A DNA stretch of 64,000 nucleotides from Paracoccaceae bacterium (GTDB taxonomy: Bacteria; Pseudomonadota; Alphaproteobacteria; Rhodobacterales; Rhodobacteraceae), in NCBI GenBank assembly GCA_027489355.1, contig JAIXZY010000077.1, positions 104,339 through 168,338 on the forward strand, in the 5' to 3' direction. The translations under genes were made by a program, and so were the position numbers. The notes under the pieces were generated by a model. The model did no database searches. It had not been told where the DNA came from and worked only from the letters and a program-made list of their open reading frames with translations. This document shows positions 1 through 8,603 of the stretch, one piece after another. Every line of letters begins with the position of its first letter. Position 1 is the first letter of the stretch.

Positions 1-485
1 ATCCGAGGGGCGAGGGCGTTGGCGTGGAGATGCCGTCCCGCGGAGTGCCGCTGGAGATCGGCAAGGGCCGGGTGGTGCGCGAAGGGTCTCGGGTGGCGAT
101 CCTGTCGTTCGGGACCCGGTTGAGCGAGAGCTTGAAGGCGGCGGAGGCTTTGGCGGGTCGTGGGGTGTCGGTGACGGTCGCGGATGCGCGGTTTGCGAAG
201 CCGCTGGACCGCGAGCTGGTGCTGCAACTGGCCCGGGCGCATGAGGCATTGGTGACGGTGGAAGAGGGCGCTGTGGGGGGTTTCGGGTCCCACGTCGCGC
301 AGCTTCTGGCCGAAGAAGGCATCTTTGACCGTGGGCTGAAGTTCCGGTCGCTGGTGCTGCCGGACATCTTCATCGACCAGGCATCTCCCGAGGCGATGTA
401 CCGGGTCGCAGGGCTGGATGCCGCACATATCGAGGCCAGGGTGCTGGCGGCGCTGGGCGTCGCGTTGGTGGGCAAGCGGGCCTGA
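1..485 (+). CDS. dxs: 1-deoxy-D-xylulose-5-phosphate synthase, C-terminal part (partial)
   Basis: The frame is open from the window edge, and the first codons read [11 protein letters not shown], which matches the DXS segment at the start of its C-terminal region. About 160 residues remain, covering the transketolase C-terminal domain ([19 protein letters not shown], then the MYRVAGLDA stretch near the end). DXS joins pyruvate and glyceraldehyde 3-phosphate to make DXP, the first step of the MEP isoprenoid pathway, using thiamine diphosphate in the cytoplasm. The thiamine-binding N-terminal domains lie outside the window. The next gene is an unrelated membrane protein, so nothing here extends the isoprenoid pathway. 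Confidence 0.93.
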   Translation, partial: PRGEGVGVEMPSRGVPLEIGKGRVVREGSRVAILSFGTRLSESLKAAEALAGRGVSVTVADARFAKPLDRELVLQLARAHEALVTVEEGAVGGFGSHVAQLLAEEGIFDRGLKFRSLVLPDIFIDQASPEAMYRVAGLDAAHIEARVLAALGVALVGKRA

Positions 486-513
486 TCCGTTCGGATTGGT
501 GAAAGAACGGCGT

Positions 514-531
514 CTGTTCCCTGGGGAACAG
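514..531. terminator. hairpin after dxs
   Basis: Seven-bp arms CTGTTCC and GGAACAG flank a CTGG loop, starting 29 bp after the dxs stop. No T run follows, so an intrinsic terminator is only one reading; it may simply protect the transcript 3' end. Confidence 0.35.
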
Positions 532-595
532 GCAGGGGCGTGGTCGCTGGCCTAGAACCGGAGAGCACTCCGGGGAGGGCCTGCCATGATGGACC

Positions 596-1198
596 ATGCG
601 ATTTCTGAAGGACGGACTTGCGCAGCGGCTGAGCGGGCCGGGCGGACTGTATAATCTGGGAAATGCTTTGGGGCTGCTGAGCGGCCTGTCCTTCCACGTT
701 GCGGGGGCGACGGCGATCGGCCTTACGGGATGGGCGGCGGCGATGCAGTATTTCGTCGGGAGTCCTGGCGCGACGGCGATCACGGTGGCGATGCTGGTCT
801 TCTTCTGGTCGGGTGAGCAGTACCACAAGGCCTGGGCACATGGTGCGCCACCGGATGCGCGGTTGAACCGGCTAGGGGATGTCTCCTCGGGCTGGGGGGC
901 GCTGGCGCTGGGGCTGGGGCTGTTCCTGATGGGGCACCCGGTGTTGGCGGCGACGGCCGGGCTGATACATGCCGCGGGAAAGTTCGGGAGTGCCCTGCCG
1001 GAGCGGGTGCAGGCACGGCTGCCGGTGGGACCGGGCGTATTCCGGGGGATCGTGGTGGCAAGCCGGTTGCCGGCGCTGGCCGCGGTGACGATCGACCTGG
1101 CCCGGGCGGCGGATGTGGAAAGCATGGCGGCGGGCGGGCTTCTGGTGCTGTGCTACGGGTTGTGGCTGAAGGCCGACGTGGCGCTGATGCGGGGCTAG
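596..1198 (+). CDS. hypothetical multi-pass membrane protein
   Basis: A 200-residue protein with about four or five hydrophobic stretches (near residues 25-50, 60-75, 97-120 and 160-195) joined by short Arg- and Gly-rich loops. I do not recognise a family. A His residue sits in the polar patch EQYHKAWAHG between the second and third hydrophobic segments. The start is uncertain: two ATGs at 586 and 589 lie closer to the purine-rich stretch at 572-580 but are in another frame, so 596 is the first ATG in the coding frame. It lies between dxs and a convergent TauE-type permease, and the context does not suggest a role. Confidence 0.6.
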   Translation: MRFLKDGLAQRLSGPGGLYNLGNALGLLSGLSFHVAGATAIGLTGWAAAMQYFVGSPGATAITVAMLVFFWSGEQYHKAWAHGAPPDARLNRLGDVSSGWGALALGLGLFLMGHPVLAATAGLIHAAGKFGSALPERVQARLPVGPGVFRGIVVASRLPALAAVTIDLARAADVESMAAGGLLVLCYGLWLKADVALMRG

Positions 1199-1962
1199 CG
1201 GCGCAGCCAGGGGTCGAGGATCGGCATGCTGACCAGGGTCGCGCCCGCGATCATGGCAAGGCAGATGCGGCGGAAGGTCCGGTCGCTGGCGAGGCCGAAC
1301 ATGCGGCTCCCGGCCCAGGTGCCAAACCCGTAGACCGGCGCGAGAACCAGGGCGAGCAGAAGCGTCTGCGGGGTGATGAGGCCGCCCCACACATAGCCGA
1401 TGGCGCCGATGGCGGTGGTGATGGCGAAGAAGAGGACGATGTTCGCCCGAACCGTCTGGGCGGAGGTCATGCTTCCAAGCCAGTAGGCCACCACCGGGGG
1501 GCCGCCCACCTGCGCCGCGCCGGAGAAGAAGCCGGAGATCAGCCCGACGAGCATGGTCAGCGGCGGTTTCGGGCGGCCAAGGTACCGCCAGCCCGAGACG
1601 AGAAGCGCCAGCATGAGGGCGGCCAAAGCCACGATCCCCCAGCGCAGGGTCAGGGGGTCGAGCGACGTCAGGAGCCAGGTCCCGGCCGGAACTCCGACCA
1701 GGGCGCCAAGCGCCATCGTCATGACCTCGCGCCGCTTTGCTTTCCGCAGGGCGTCAGGGATCATTCCTGCGGCCATCACTCCATCGGTGACAAGGAGGAG
1801 GGGCACGGCCGCGTGCGGGCCAAGGAGGGCGCTGGCAAGCGGGATGAAGATAAGGGCCGCGCCAAAGCCGGAAAACCCGCGGGCAACGCTTGCGGCCAGG
1901 GTCACGGCAAGGAGAAAGGCAAGCGTTCCGGCGTAGTCGGGCGAGCCGAAGAGGGTGGACAT
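1195..1962 (-). CDS. TauE/SafE family sulfite/anion exporter-like permease
   Basis: A 255-residue integral membrane protein with about seven or eight hydrophobic helices and the two-fold repeat pattern of the TauE/SafE (DUF81) family. The first half carries RGFSGFGAALIFIP and the second half LISGFFSGAAQVGGPPVV, the characteristic Gly-rich re-entrant motifs. Members move sulfite, sulfoacetate or other small organic anions across the inner membrane; the substrate here cannot be read from sequence. The gene converges on the preceding membrane protein with a 4-nt overlap of 3' ends, so the two stop codons interlock. No sulfonate or taurine genes are nearby. Confidence 0.85.
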   Translation of the reverse strand: MSTLFGSPDYAGTLAFLLAVTLAASVARGFSGFGAALIFIPLASALLGPHAAVPLLLVTDGVMAAGMIPDALRKAKRREVMTMALGALVGVPAGTWLLTSLDPLTLRWGIVALAALMLALLVSGWRYLGRPKPPLTMLVGLISGFFSGAAQVGGPPVVAYWLGSMTSAQTVRANIVLFFAITTAIGAIGYVWGGLITPQTLLLALVLAPVYGFGTWAGSRMFGLASDRTFRRICLAMIAGATLVSMPILDPWLRR

Positions 1963-2004
1963 GGGGCGCGCCTCTGGCAGGGGCTGGTCCAGTTCTTAGC
2001 GGAT

Positions 2005-2046
2005 GGTGGGCAGATTGCCCACCCTACGACGGGGTCGCGCAGGGTG
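2005..2046. repeat. palindromic intergenic repeat, copy 1
   Basis: Begins with the dyad GGTGGGCA-GAT-TGCCCACC, followed by CTACGAC and GGGGTCGCGCAGGGTG. The unit recurs at 2153 with one substitution and one indel. Its position just upstream of the permease gene and its short, perfectly paired core are typical of REP-like elements. Confidence 0.8.
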
Positions 2047-2152
2047 CCGGTGTGGATTCCTGCGGTGCTGGCCAGTCCGGGAACGGGGTACCCGGGTCAG
2101 GGATGTGGAAGCAAGAGAGTGGGCGAGCCGAGTCGGATGGGACATGGCGCAA

Positions 2153-2193
2153 GGTGGGCAGATTGCCCACCTTACGAGGGGTCGCGCAGGGTG
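2153..2193. repeat. palindromic intergenic repeat, copy 2
   Basis: Same orientation as the copy at 2005, with core GGTGGGCA-GAT-TGCCCACC and then TTACGA and GGGGTCGCGCAGGGTG. The spacing between copy starts is 148 bp. It ends 20 bp before the stop codon of the proline iminopeptidase gene, so its hairpin could also act at that transcript's 3' end. Confidence 0.8.
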
Positions 2194-2212
2194 TGTATGC
2201 CAGAATCCCGAC

Positions 2213-3202
2213 CTAGGGGCGGTGCGCGTGGTCGGGGTGTCGGAGGCCGTCCATCACCCGGACGAGGGCTTCGGAAATGCCGGGCTCGGACAGGGCATGC
2301 CCCGCAAGGGGAACCATCCGCAGTTCGCATTTCGACCAGCCCTGGGCCAGGGACCAGGCGGATTGCGGCGGGCAGATCATGTCGTACCGGCCCTGGATGA
2401 TGGTCGCCGGTATGTGCTCGATCCGGCCACGTTCGCGCAGGATCCAGCCGTCGGCTTCCAGGAAGCCCGCGTTCTGGAAGTAGTGGTTTTCCAGCCGGGC
2501 AAAGGCGCGGGCATAGTCCGAGGGACTTTCGCCCAGCGCCCCCTCGTTCTGGATCGATGCCAGCGCGTTTTCCCAGTTGGCCCAGATCCGGCCATAACGG
2601 GTTTCCTCGACCAGGTTGCCGGAGAAGAGGCGGCGGTGGTAGGCTGCGATGAGGTCGTGGCGTTCCTCGGGAGGGATCACCTCGACGAAGCGGGACCAGA
2701 GGTCGGGGAAGAAGGCACCTGCGCCCCCGGCGTAGAACCAGTTCAGCTCGGCACGGGTGGCGAGGAACACGCCGCGCAGGACCAGGTGGGCGACGCGGTC
2801 GGGGTGGGTAATCGCGTAGATCAGCGCAAGCGTCGCGCCCCAGCTGCCGCCGAAACCGATGAACCGTTCGATGCCAAGCGCCTGGCGGATCGTCTCGACG
2901 TCCTGGACCAGGTGCCAGGTCGTGTTGGCGGTGACGCTGGCATGGGGACGCGATCGGCCGCAACCACGCTGGTCGAAAAGGACGGTGCGGAAGACGCGAG
3001 GGTCGAAATAGCGGCGCATCGCGGGCGAGCAACCTCCGCCGGGGCCGCCGTGGAAGACGATGACCGGAATCCCGTCCGGGCGGCCACATTGCTCGACATA
3101 CACCCGGTGACCGTCGCCCATGTCGATCACGCGCTGATCGAACGGGTCGATCGGCGGGTAAAGGTATTCGACTGCGCGCTTTTGACCTGATCTCTGATCC
3201 AT
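2213..3202 (-). CDS. pip: proline iminopeptidase
   Basis: A 329-residue alpha/beta hydrolase of peptidase family S33 that removes N-terminal proline from peptides in the cytoplasm. The oxyanion segment HGGPGGG lies at residues 51-57, the family signature DQRGCGRS at 78-85, and the nucleophile elbow GGSWG at 118-122 (Ser120). The Asp (GRYDMICP) and His (AGHALSEP) of the triad sit near the C terminus. Length and motifs fit the family. The frame stays open far upstream, but homology begins at the ATG at 3202, which leaves a 57-bp divergent promoter region shared with ubiG. Confidence 0.93.
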   Translation of the reverse strand: MDQRSGQKRAVEYLYPPIDPFDQRVIDMGDGHRVYVEQCGRPDGIPVIVFHGGPGGGCSPAMRRYFDPRVFRTVLFDQRGCGRSRPHASVTANTTWHLVQDVETIRQALGIERFIGFGGSWGATLALIYAITHPDRVAHLVLRGVFLATRAELNWFYAGGAGAFFPDLWSRFVEVIPPEERHDLIAAYHRRLFSGNLVEETRYGRIWANWENALASIQNEGALGESPSDYARAFARLENHYFQNAGFLEADGWILRERGRIEHIPATIIQGRYDMICPPQSAWSLAQGWSKCELRMVPLAGHALSEPGISEALVRVMDGLRHPDHAHRP

Positions 3203-3259
3203 CTTCGCTCTATATAGCCACGGGAATGCCCGAAGTCGAAGGGCAATCGGGAGACAGAG
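3203..3259. promoter_or_regulatory. divergent pip/ubiG promoter region
   Basis: This 57-bp spacer separates two head-to-head starts. It contains the AT-rich stretch CTCTATATAG (3208-3217), the only such stretch in the spacer and a plausible -10 region, and the ubiG ribosome site GGGAGA just before 3260. No operator palindrome is obvious. Confidence 0.4.
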
Positions 3260-3997
3260 ATGGCGGTGGATACGGTCGATCCAGCGGAAGTGGCAAAGTT
3301 CGAGCGGATGGCGGCGGAATGGTGGGACCCGAACGGCAAGTTCAAGCCCCTGCACATGCTGAACCCCTGCCGGCTGGACTATATCACCAGCCAGATCGCA
3401 GCCGAGTTCGGCCGAGACCTGGCGGGGGCCGCCCCGTTCGCGGGGTTGCGGATCCTGGACATCGGCTGCGGCGGCGGCCTCCTGTCCGAACCGATGGCGC
3501 GGCTGGGGGCCGATGTTGTCGGCGCGGATGCGGCCGAGCGGAACATCCCGGTGGCGCGCGCACATGCCAAGCAGTCCGGTCTGCTGATCGACTATCGCCA
3601 CACCACGGCCGAGGCGCTGGCTGCGGCGGGGGAACGCTTCGACGTGGTCCTGAACATGGAGGTCGTCGAGCATGTCGCCGACCCGCAGGCCTATCTGACT
3701 GCCTGCCAGGAGCTGTTGAAACCGGGCGGGCTGATGATCTGTTCGACGCTGAACCGGAACCCGAAGAGCTTCATGATGGCGATCGTCGGGGCGGAATGGG
3801 TGATGCGCTGGCTGCCCAAGGGGACGCATGACTGGGCAAAGTTCATCACTCCGGACGAACTTTACGCGCTGATCGGGAAGGCGGGGCTGCGGCCAGTGGA
3901 CCGCAAGGGCATGGTATTCAACCCGGTCACCTGGCGCTGGAGCCTGTCGGACCGGGATCTGAGCTGCAACTACGTCACCGCCTCGGTGAAGGCTTAG
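3260..3997 (+). CDS. ubiG: ubiquinone biosynthesis O-methyltransferase UbiG
   Basis: A 245-residue class I SAM methyltransferase that performs both O-methylations of the ubiquinone ring (polyprenyl-6-hydroxyphenol and 3-demethylubiquinol). SAM motif I DIGCGGG is at residues 67-73, the acidic residue at the end of strand 2 is in VVGADAAE, and the UbiG-specific N-terminal stretch [15 protein letters not shown] and the membrane-proximal [15 protein letters not shown] are both present. The ATG is preceded by GGGAGA. The gene stands alone, divergent from pip, and should act in the cytoplasm at the inner membrane. Confidence 0.95.
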   Translation: MAVDTVDPAEVAKFERMAAEWWDPNGKFKPLHMLNPCRLDYITSQIAAEFGRDLAGAAPFAGLRILDIGCGGGLLSEPMARLGADVVGADAAERNIPVARAHAKQSGLLIDYRHTTAEALAAAGERFDVVLNMEVVEHVADPQAYLTACQELLKPGGLMICSTLNRNPKSFMMAIVGAEWVMRWLPKGTHDWAKFITPDELYALIGKAGLRPVDRKGMVFNPVTWRWSLSDRDLSCNYVTASVKA

Positions 3998-4300
3998 GCG
4001 GGAACGCCGGTCCGGACGCAGCGTGCGGTCGCCAGGCAGCACCAGCACGTCCGACGGGAAAGCGTGGTGCTTCCCGTTCGGCGGTCGGTGCCCCGGGAAT
4101 GGATGTGGCGTCAATCCCCCGTGAAACCCGGATTCCGCCAGGTGGCCGGGGAAAGGCAAGGGGTCGCGCCGCATTTCCCGTCTTCGGGGTCCATCGATTT
4201 CACGATTTGCTTGCGCCATTCACGGACGATCCCCTGCCGTTGACGAAGATTTCACGGTGCCGGTTCCAGGCTCGCTTGAGGCACAAGGCGGGGGGCCAGC
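3998..4300. other. intergenic region without a supported gene
   Basis: This 303-bp gap lies between ubiG and the SARP-like regulator. It has short open frames but none with a plausible ribosome site, composition or homology. No clear terminator follows ubiG. It presumably carries the promoter of the downstream regulator. Confidence 0.6.
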
Positions 4301-5074
4301 ATGTTCATTCGGTTGATCGGGATGTTCGAAGTGCGCGACGAGGCAGGGGTTGACCGGACGCCCCGGGGTGCAAAGGCGCGGGGGCTTCTGGCGCTTTTGG
4401 TGCGGACGCCGGGTCACCGCCGTCCCCGGCGCTGGCTGGAGTCCCGGCTTTGGTCGGACCGGGGGCCCGAGCAGGCCTCGGGCTCGCTGCGCCAGGCTTT
4501 GTCAGAACTGCGCAGGGCGCTGGGGCCCTTGGCGGACCGGCTGAGGAGCGACCGGGACATGGTTGCGCTGGGCGCATTCCGGACCGACGCAGGGGACCCG
4601 GCCTCGGTGCGCGAGGCGCTGGCGCAGGGGCGGGAGTTTCTGGAAGGGATCGACATCCTGGACGCGGCCTTTGCCGCCTGGCTGACCGAGGAGCGGCAGA
4701 AGCTGGCTGCCGAGGCGGCTGCGGCGGCCCCGGTGGCTCGACCGATTGCGCCGTTCTCGTTGCAACTGGCCGATCTGCCGGAGGGAACTTCGGCGGTCAT
4801 CGCACAGGACCTCGCGGCAGCGATTGCCCGATTGACGGCCGAGCATCTTCTGGTCCCGGGCCAGCGTGGCGTCACGGCCGACCGTCTGCCGGGTGGAGTA
4901 AACCTGGTGATCGAGGGCGACTGGACCGACGACACTGCCTGTCTGAAGGTGCGGCTGGTCGATCAGGCCATGCGCAAGACCCTGTGGAGCCAGCGGCTTG
5001 TCGCGGGCCTGGCAGACAGCCGGGGCGAGCTGCCCCGGGTGACGTTCGATTCACTGGATGCAAAGCTGATGTAG
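4301..5074 (+). CDS. SARP/AfsR-like winged-helix transcriptional regulator
   Basis: A 257-residue protein whose first 90 residues follow the OmpR-type winged helix of SARP regulators: IRLIGMFEVRDEAG, then RGAKARGLLALLVRTPGH, LESRLWSD, and the recognition-helix stretch GSLRQALSELRRALG. The middle is Ala-rich, and the C-terminal 120 residues (from about 140) resemble no domain I can name. It is too short for the usual BTAD plus TPR or ATPase modules of full SARP proteins. The target is unknown; the adjacent methyltransferase gene on the same strand, 42 bp away, is the obvious candidate for co-regulation. Confidence 0.65.
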   Translation: MFIRLIGMFEVRDEAGVDRTPRGAKARGLLALLVRTPGHRRPRRWLESRLWSDRGPEQASGSLRQALSELRRALGPLADRLRSDRDMVALGAFRTDAGDPASVREALAQGREFLEGIDILDAAFAAWLTEERQKLAAEAAAAAPVARPIAPFSLQLADLPEGTSAVIAQDLAAAIARLTAEHLLVPGQRGVTADRLPGGVNLVIEGDWTDDTACLKVRLVDQAMRKTLWSQRLVAGLADSRGELPRVTFDSLDAKLM

Positions 5075-5116
5075 GCTTGCGCATTCCGCGATAGGGTCGG
5101 CGCGAGAGGTGCGCCA

Positions 5117-5827
5117 ATGACCCGCTATTTCCGCGACTACCCGGCCCGAACCGGCGACCGGATGCTTTTCAAGATGGAGCACTACCTGGAGCTTTACGAC
5201 GAGCTTCTGGGCAGCTGGCAGGGACGGGATGTCGGTTTTCTGGAGATCGGCGTCTACAAGGGCGGGTCGCTGCCGATGTGGCAGGGGTTCCTCGGTCCGC
5301 GGTCGCGTCTGGTGTTCCTGGATATTGACCCGGCCTGCCGTGACCTGGCGCTGCCGGGCACAGTGGTCGAGATCGGGGATCAGGCGGACCCGGCGTTTCT
5401 GGAGCGTGTGGGTGCGGTGCATGGACCCTTCGACCTGATCGTCGACGATGGCGGCCACAAGATGCACCAGCAGATCACCAGCTTCCGTCATCTGTGGCCA
5501 CGTCTCAGCGACCGGGGGCTGTATATCATCGAGGATGTGCACACGAGCTACTGGCCCGGGTTCGGCGGTGGCTTGCGTGCAAAGGGGAGCTTCGTCGAGT
5601 TCGTCAAGGACCTGATCGACCGGATGCATTCCTGGTACACCGAGGACGACGCGGGTTTCCCGCTGCATCCGCTGGCGCGGGAGATCGGGGGCATCCGGTT
5701 CCACGATTCGCTCGTGGTGATCGAGAAGCGGCTGAAGGAGGCTCCTGTGGCGATTACGGCGCAGAACGGACAGGTCGGGCGGTCGCGCCGGATGCTGGAG
5801 GTCCGGGGCCGGCGGTCGATCTTCTGA
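5117..5827 (+). CDS. class I SAM-dependent methyltransferase (Methyltransf_24 / cephalosporin hydroxylase-like)
   Basis: A 236-residue cytoplasmic protein with the Rossmann-type signature VGFLEIGVYKGGSLPMW near residues 38-54, an acidic strand-2 end in LVFLDIDPAC, and DLIVDDGGHKMHQQ, a pattern found in sugar- and antibiotic-modifying methyltransferases. The stretch LYIIEDVHTSYWPGFGG is also typical of this group. The substrate is not predictable. It follows the SARP-like regulator closely and precedes pheS, and no glycosyltransferase or NRPS/PKS gene is adjacent. The last 25 residues are basic and may be disordered. Confidence 0.75.
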   Translation: MTRYFRDYPARTGDRMLFKMEHYLELYDELLGSWQGRDVGFLEIGVYKGGSLPMWQGFLGPRSRLVFLDIDPACRDLALPGTVVEIGDQADPAFLERVGAVHGPFDLIVDDGGHKMHQQITSFRHLWPRLSDRGLYIIEDVHTSYWPGFGGGLRAKGSFVEFVKDLIDRMHSWYTEDDAGFPLHPLAREIGGIRFHDSLVVIEKRLKEAPVAITAQNGQVGRSRRMLEVRGRRSIF

Positions 5828-5886
5828 ACCTTGCATTGCGGGGGCTTCGCCTTTAGCAGAGGGGCGGTTTCCCCAGGAGAGGCGCG

Positions 5887-6969
5887 ATGGACGGGATCGA
5901 CACGCTGAAGGCCAAATATCTGGCGGCGGTGGCCGGTGCGGCGGATGAGGCCGGGCTGGAAGAGGTTCGCGTGGGCGCTCTGGGCAAGAAGGGCGAGATC
6001 TCGGGCCTGATGGCCGGTCTGGGGAAGATGGACCCGGATCAGCGGAAGGCGGCGGGGGCTTCGCTGAACGCGCTGAAGGACGAAATCGACGCGGCGCTGC
6101 GGGCGCGGAAGGTGGCCTTGGCGGATGCGGCCCTGGACGAGCGGCTGAAGTCGGAATGGCTGGACGTGACCTTGCCCGGGAGGCCTCGGCCCCGCGGGAC
6201 GGTGCATCCGGTGTCCCAGGTGATGGAAGAGCTGACGGCGATCTTTGCCGACATGGGCTTCTCGGTGGCCGAGGGGCCGCAGGTGGAGTCCGACTGGTAC
6301 AACTTCGACGCGCTGAACATCCCGCCCGAGCATCCCGCGCGGCAGGAGCATGACACGTTCTTCATGGCGCGGGCCGAGGGGGACAATCGGCCCCCGCATG
6401 TGCTGCGGACGCATACCTCGCCGGTGCAGATCCGGGCGATGATGGCGCAGGGGGCACCGATCCGCGTCATTGCTCCGGGCCGGGTCTACCGGATGGACAT
6501 GGACCAGACGCATACGCCGATGTTCCACCAGGTCGAGGGGCTGGCGATCGATCGGTCGATTTCGATGGCGAACCTCAAGTGGTGCCTGGAGGAGTTCTGC
6601 CGCGCCTTCTTCGAGGTGGACAAGGTGGAGCTGCGGTTCCGGGCCAGCCACTTCCCGTTCACCGAGCCGTCGGCCGAGGTGGACATCCGCTATTCCAACG
6701 TCGGCGGCCAGCTGAAGATCGGCGAGGGCGACAAGTGGATGGAGATCCTCGGGTCGGGGATGGTGCATCCGAAGGTGCTGCAGGCCGCCGGGGTGGACCC
6801 GACCCAGTGGCAGGGGTTTGCCTTCGGGATGGGGATCGACCGGATCGCGATGCTGAAATACGGCATTCCGGACCTGCGGGCCTTCTTCGAGGCCGACCTG
6901 CGCTGGCTGCGGCACTATGGGTTCAGCGCGCTGGACGTGCCAGACCTGGCGGGCGGGCTGTCGGCCTGA
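5887..6969 (+). CDS. pheS: phenylalanine-tRNA ligase alpha subunit
   Basis: A 360-residue class IIc aminoacyl-tRNA synthetase subunit, full length. The N-terminal coiled-coil arm occupies about residues 1-90. The catalytic core carries motif 2 ([17 protein letters not shown]), the [17 protein letters not shown] segment, and motif 3 ([18 protein letters not shown]) at the end. It charges tRNA-Phe as an alpha2beta2 complex with PheT. The start follows CAGGAGAGG. Immediately downstream, stop and start abut (TGAATG), is a small unknown gene and then a convergent gene, so pheT is not adjacent and must lie outside the window. Confidence 0.97.
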   Translation: MDGIDTLKAKYLAAVAGAADEAGLEEVRVGALGKKGEISGLMAGLGKMDPDQRKAAGASLNALKDEIDAALRARKVALADAALDERLKSEWLDVTLPGRPRPRGTVHPVSQVMEELTAIFADMGFSVAEGPQVESDWYNFDALNIPPEHPARQEHDTFFMARAEGDNRPPHVLRTHTSPVQIRAMMAQGAPIRVIAPGRVYRMDMDQTHTPMFHQVEGLAIDRSISMANLKWCLEEFCRAFFEVDKVELRFRASHFPFTEPSAEVDIRYSNVGGQLKIGEGDKWMEILGSGMVHPKVLQAAGVDPTQWQGFAFGMGIDRIAMLKYGIPDLRAFFEADLRWLRHYGFSALDVPDLAGGLSA

Positions 6970-7410
6970 ATGGACGACCCGGACCTTTCCGCGCGGAAGC
7001 ATCTGGCGGGGAGTGACCCCCTGTTCCCCGCGCGGCGGGAAGAGGCCTGGGGGCGGATCGTGGCGGCGCTGGACGGGGTGCTGGGGCCGGCGGGCTATGT
7101 GTGGGCCAAGACGACCTGGACCCGGATTTCCCCGCGGGGAAAGTCGGCGGTGCATCTGCAGCGGGACCGCTATGGCTGGGACGTGCGGATCGTCTTGCGG
7201 TTCGTGACCCCGCCAGGTGAAGTGCCGGATCACCCGGATTGGCCGGGCGGCGAGGATGTGACGCTGCTGGAGTTCTTCGAGGAAGCGGTGAGCGATCCGG
7301 GCACGCTGGCGTTCCTGGATGTGCTGGAGCGGCCGGAATGTCTGGACCTGGCGGTCGAGGTGCTGCGCGAGCAGGTGCTCCCGTGGTTCGAGGCGCTTCA
7401 CGCGGGCTGA
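6970..7410 (+). CDS. conserved hypothetical protein coupled to pheS
   Basis: A 146-residue soluble protein with no signal peptide or membrane segment and no family I recognise. It is acidic and Trp-rich for its size, with several Trp and Pro residues in the segments YVWAKTTWTRISPRG, HPDWPGG and LPWFEALHAG. Its ATG directly follows the pheS stop codon, so it is almost certainly translated from the pheS transcript. Its 3' end overlaps the convergent flavoprotein gene by 13 bp. Codon use matches pheS. Confidence 0.75.
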   Translation: MDDPDLSARKHLAGSDPLFPARREEAWGRIVAALDGVLGPAGYVWAKTTWTRISPRGKSAVHLQRDRYGWDVRIVLRFVTPPGEVPDHPDWPGGEDVTLLEFFEEAVSDPGTLAFLDVLERPECLDLAVEVLREQVLPWFEALHAG

Positions 7411-8603
7411 GTGATGCGGCGCGCGGCGGCCTGGCCGGCCCAGCGGCCCGTGGCCCAGGACGCGGTGAGGAGATAGCCGCCGGTCGGGGCCTCCCAGTCC
7501 AGCATTTCACCGGCGGCGAAGATGCCCGGGAGGGCCTTCAACTCCAGGTCGGGGGTGAGGGCGTCCCAGGCGATGCCGCCCGCCACGCTGATGGCCTCGT
7601 CCAGCGGGCGGGGGCCTTGGAGGGGGATGGTAAGGTGCTTGAGCTGGGCGAAGGGGTCCTTGCGTGAGACCTCCATCACCAGGGCGATCTGGGTGCGGTC
7701 GAGGCCGAGTTTGCGGAGTTTGTTCGTGGCGCTGTCGCCGGGCTTCATCTTGGCGAGGCGGTTGGTGATGTCCTGGGGCGAAAGGGCGGGAAGCAGGTCA
7801 ACCGCAAGTGTATATGCGTCGCGTAGATACTTGTAGATACTGTAGATGCCGCCGCCCTCCAAGCCCTTGGCGGAGATGACGAATTCGCCGCGGTGCTCCT
7901 CGCTTCCTTCGGTCGCTCCACGCTGGGTGGCGCTGTTTGGCAGGCGGACCTTGAGGGCGACGCCTTTGACGGGCTGACCGAAGAACGGGGTCATGTGCGG
8001 GGACCAGTCGACGCGGAAGCCCATGTTGGCGGGTTGCCAGTCGGTGACTTGCACTCCCTTTTCGCGGAGCCACGGCACCCAGGCGCCGTCGGAACCGAGG
8101 CGTTGCCAGCTTGCCCCGCCGAGGGCGAGGATAGTGGCTTTGGGCGTGAGGGTTTGCAGGCCGGTGGGGGTGTCGAAGGTGAGGGCCTTGCCGTCGAAGC
8201 CGGTCCAGCGCCAGCGGGTGCGGATTTCGACGCCTTGGGTGGTGAGGCGGTTGAGCCAGGCTCGCAGCAGGGGGGAGGCCTTCATCGCCACGGGGAAGAC
8301 GCGACCGGAGGAGCCTGTATATACGTCCTGACCGAGGGCGCGGCACCAGTCCTGCACTTCCTTGGGGCCGAAGTCCTGCAGGATCGGGCGGAGGTGGGGG
8401 CAGTCGTAGCGGGAGACGAAGGTTTCCCAGTCTTCATCCTTGGTGACGTTCAGGCCGGATTTCCCGGCCATCAGGAACTTGCGGGCGACGGTGGGTTTGG
8501 CCTCGACGACAAGGGTCTGCACGCCGGCCTTGGCCAGTTCCTCGGCGGCCATCAGGCCTGCGGGGCCGGCGCCGATGACGAGGGCGTCAGGCTGCGGGGG
8601 CAT
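7398..8603 (-). CDS. BaiN/HI0933-like FAD-dependent oxidoreductase
   Basis: A 401-residue flavoprotein of the HI0933/YhiN (BaiN-like) family. The dinucleotide-binding loop GAGPAG is at residues 11-16, followed by VVEAKPTVARKFLMAGKSGLN, the family signature. The middle has GRVFPVAMKASPLLRAWL, and the C terminus closes the FAD site with FAAGEMLDWEAPTGGYL. The reaction is unknown; family members are putative NAD(P)H-dependent oxidoreductases. The gene overlaps the upstream MscS gene by 17 bp. Around residues 255-275 the DNA uses rare codons (AGT, CTA, ACA) that create repeated GTATCTAC-type octamers. Confidence 0.85.
   Translation of the reverse strand: MPPQPDALVIGAGPAGLMAAEELAKAGVQTLVVEAKPTVARKFLMAGKSGLNVTKDEDWETFVSRYDCPHLRPILQDFGPKEVQDWCRALGQDVYTGSSGRVFPVAMKASPLLRAWLNRLTTQGVEIRTRWRWTGFDGKALTFDTPTGLQTLTPKATILALGGASWQRLGSDGAWVPWLREKGVQVTDWQPANMGFRVDWSPHMTPFFGQPVKGVALKVRLPNSATQRGATEGSEEHRGEFVISAKGLEGGGIYSIYKYLRDAYTLAVDLLPALSPQDITNRLAKMKPGDSATNKLRKLGLDRTQIALVMEVSRKDPFAQLKHLTIPLQGPRPLDEAISVAGGIAWDALTPDLELKALPGIFAAGEMLDWEAPTGGYLLTASWATGRWAGQAAARRITQPA

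Noticed and set aside
3203-4219. Upstream in-frame extension of the proline iminopeptidase gene across ubiG
   Set aside because: The extension is antisense to ubiG and of low-complexity composition. Family homology begins at the ATG at 3202.
4099-4353. Possible small gene before the SARP-like regulator
   Set aside because: It has no ribosome site, overlaps the regulator start in another frame and has no recognisable sequence.
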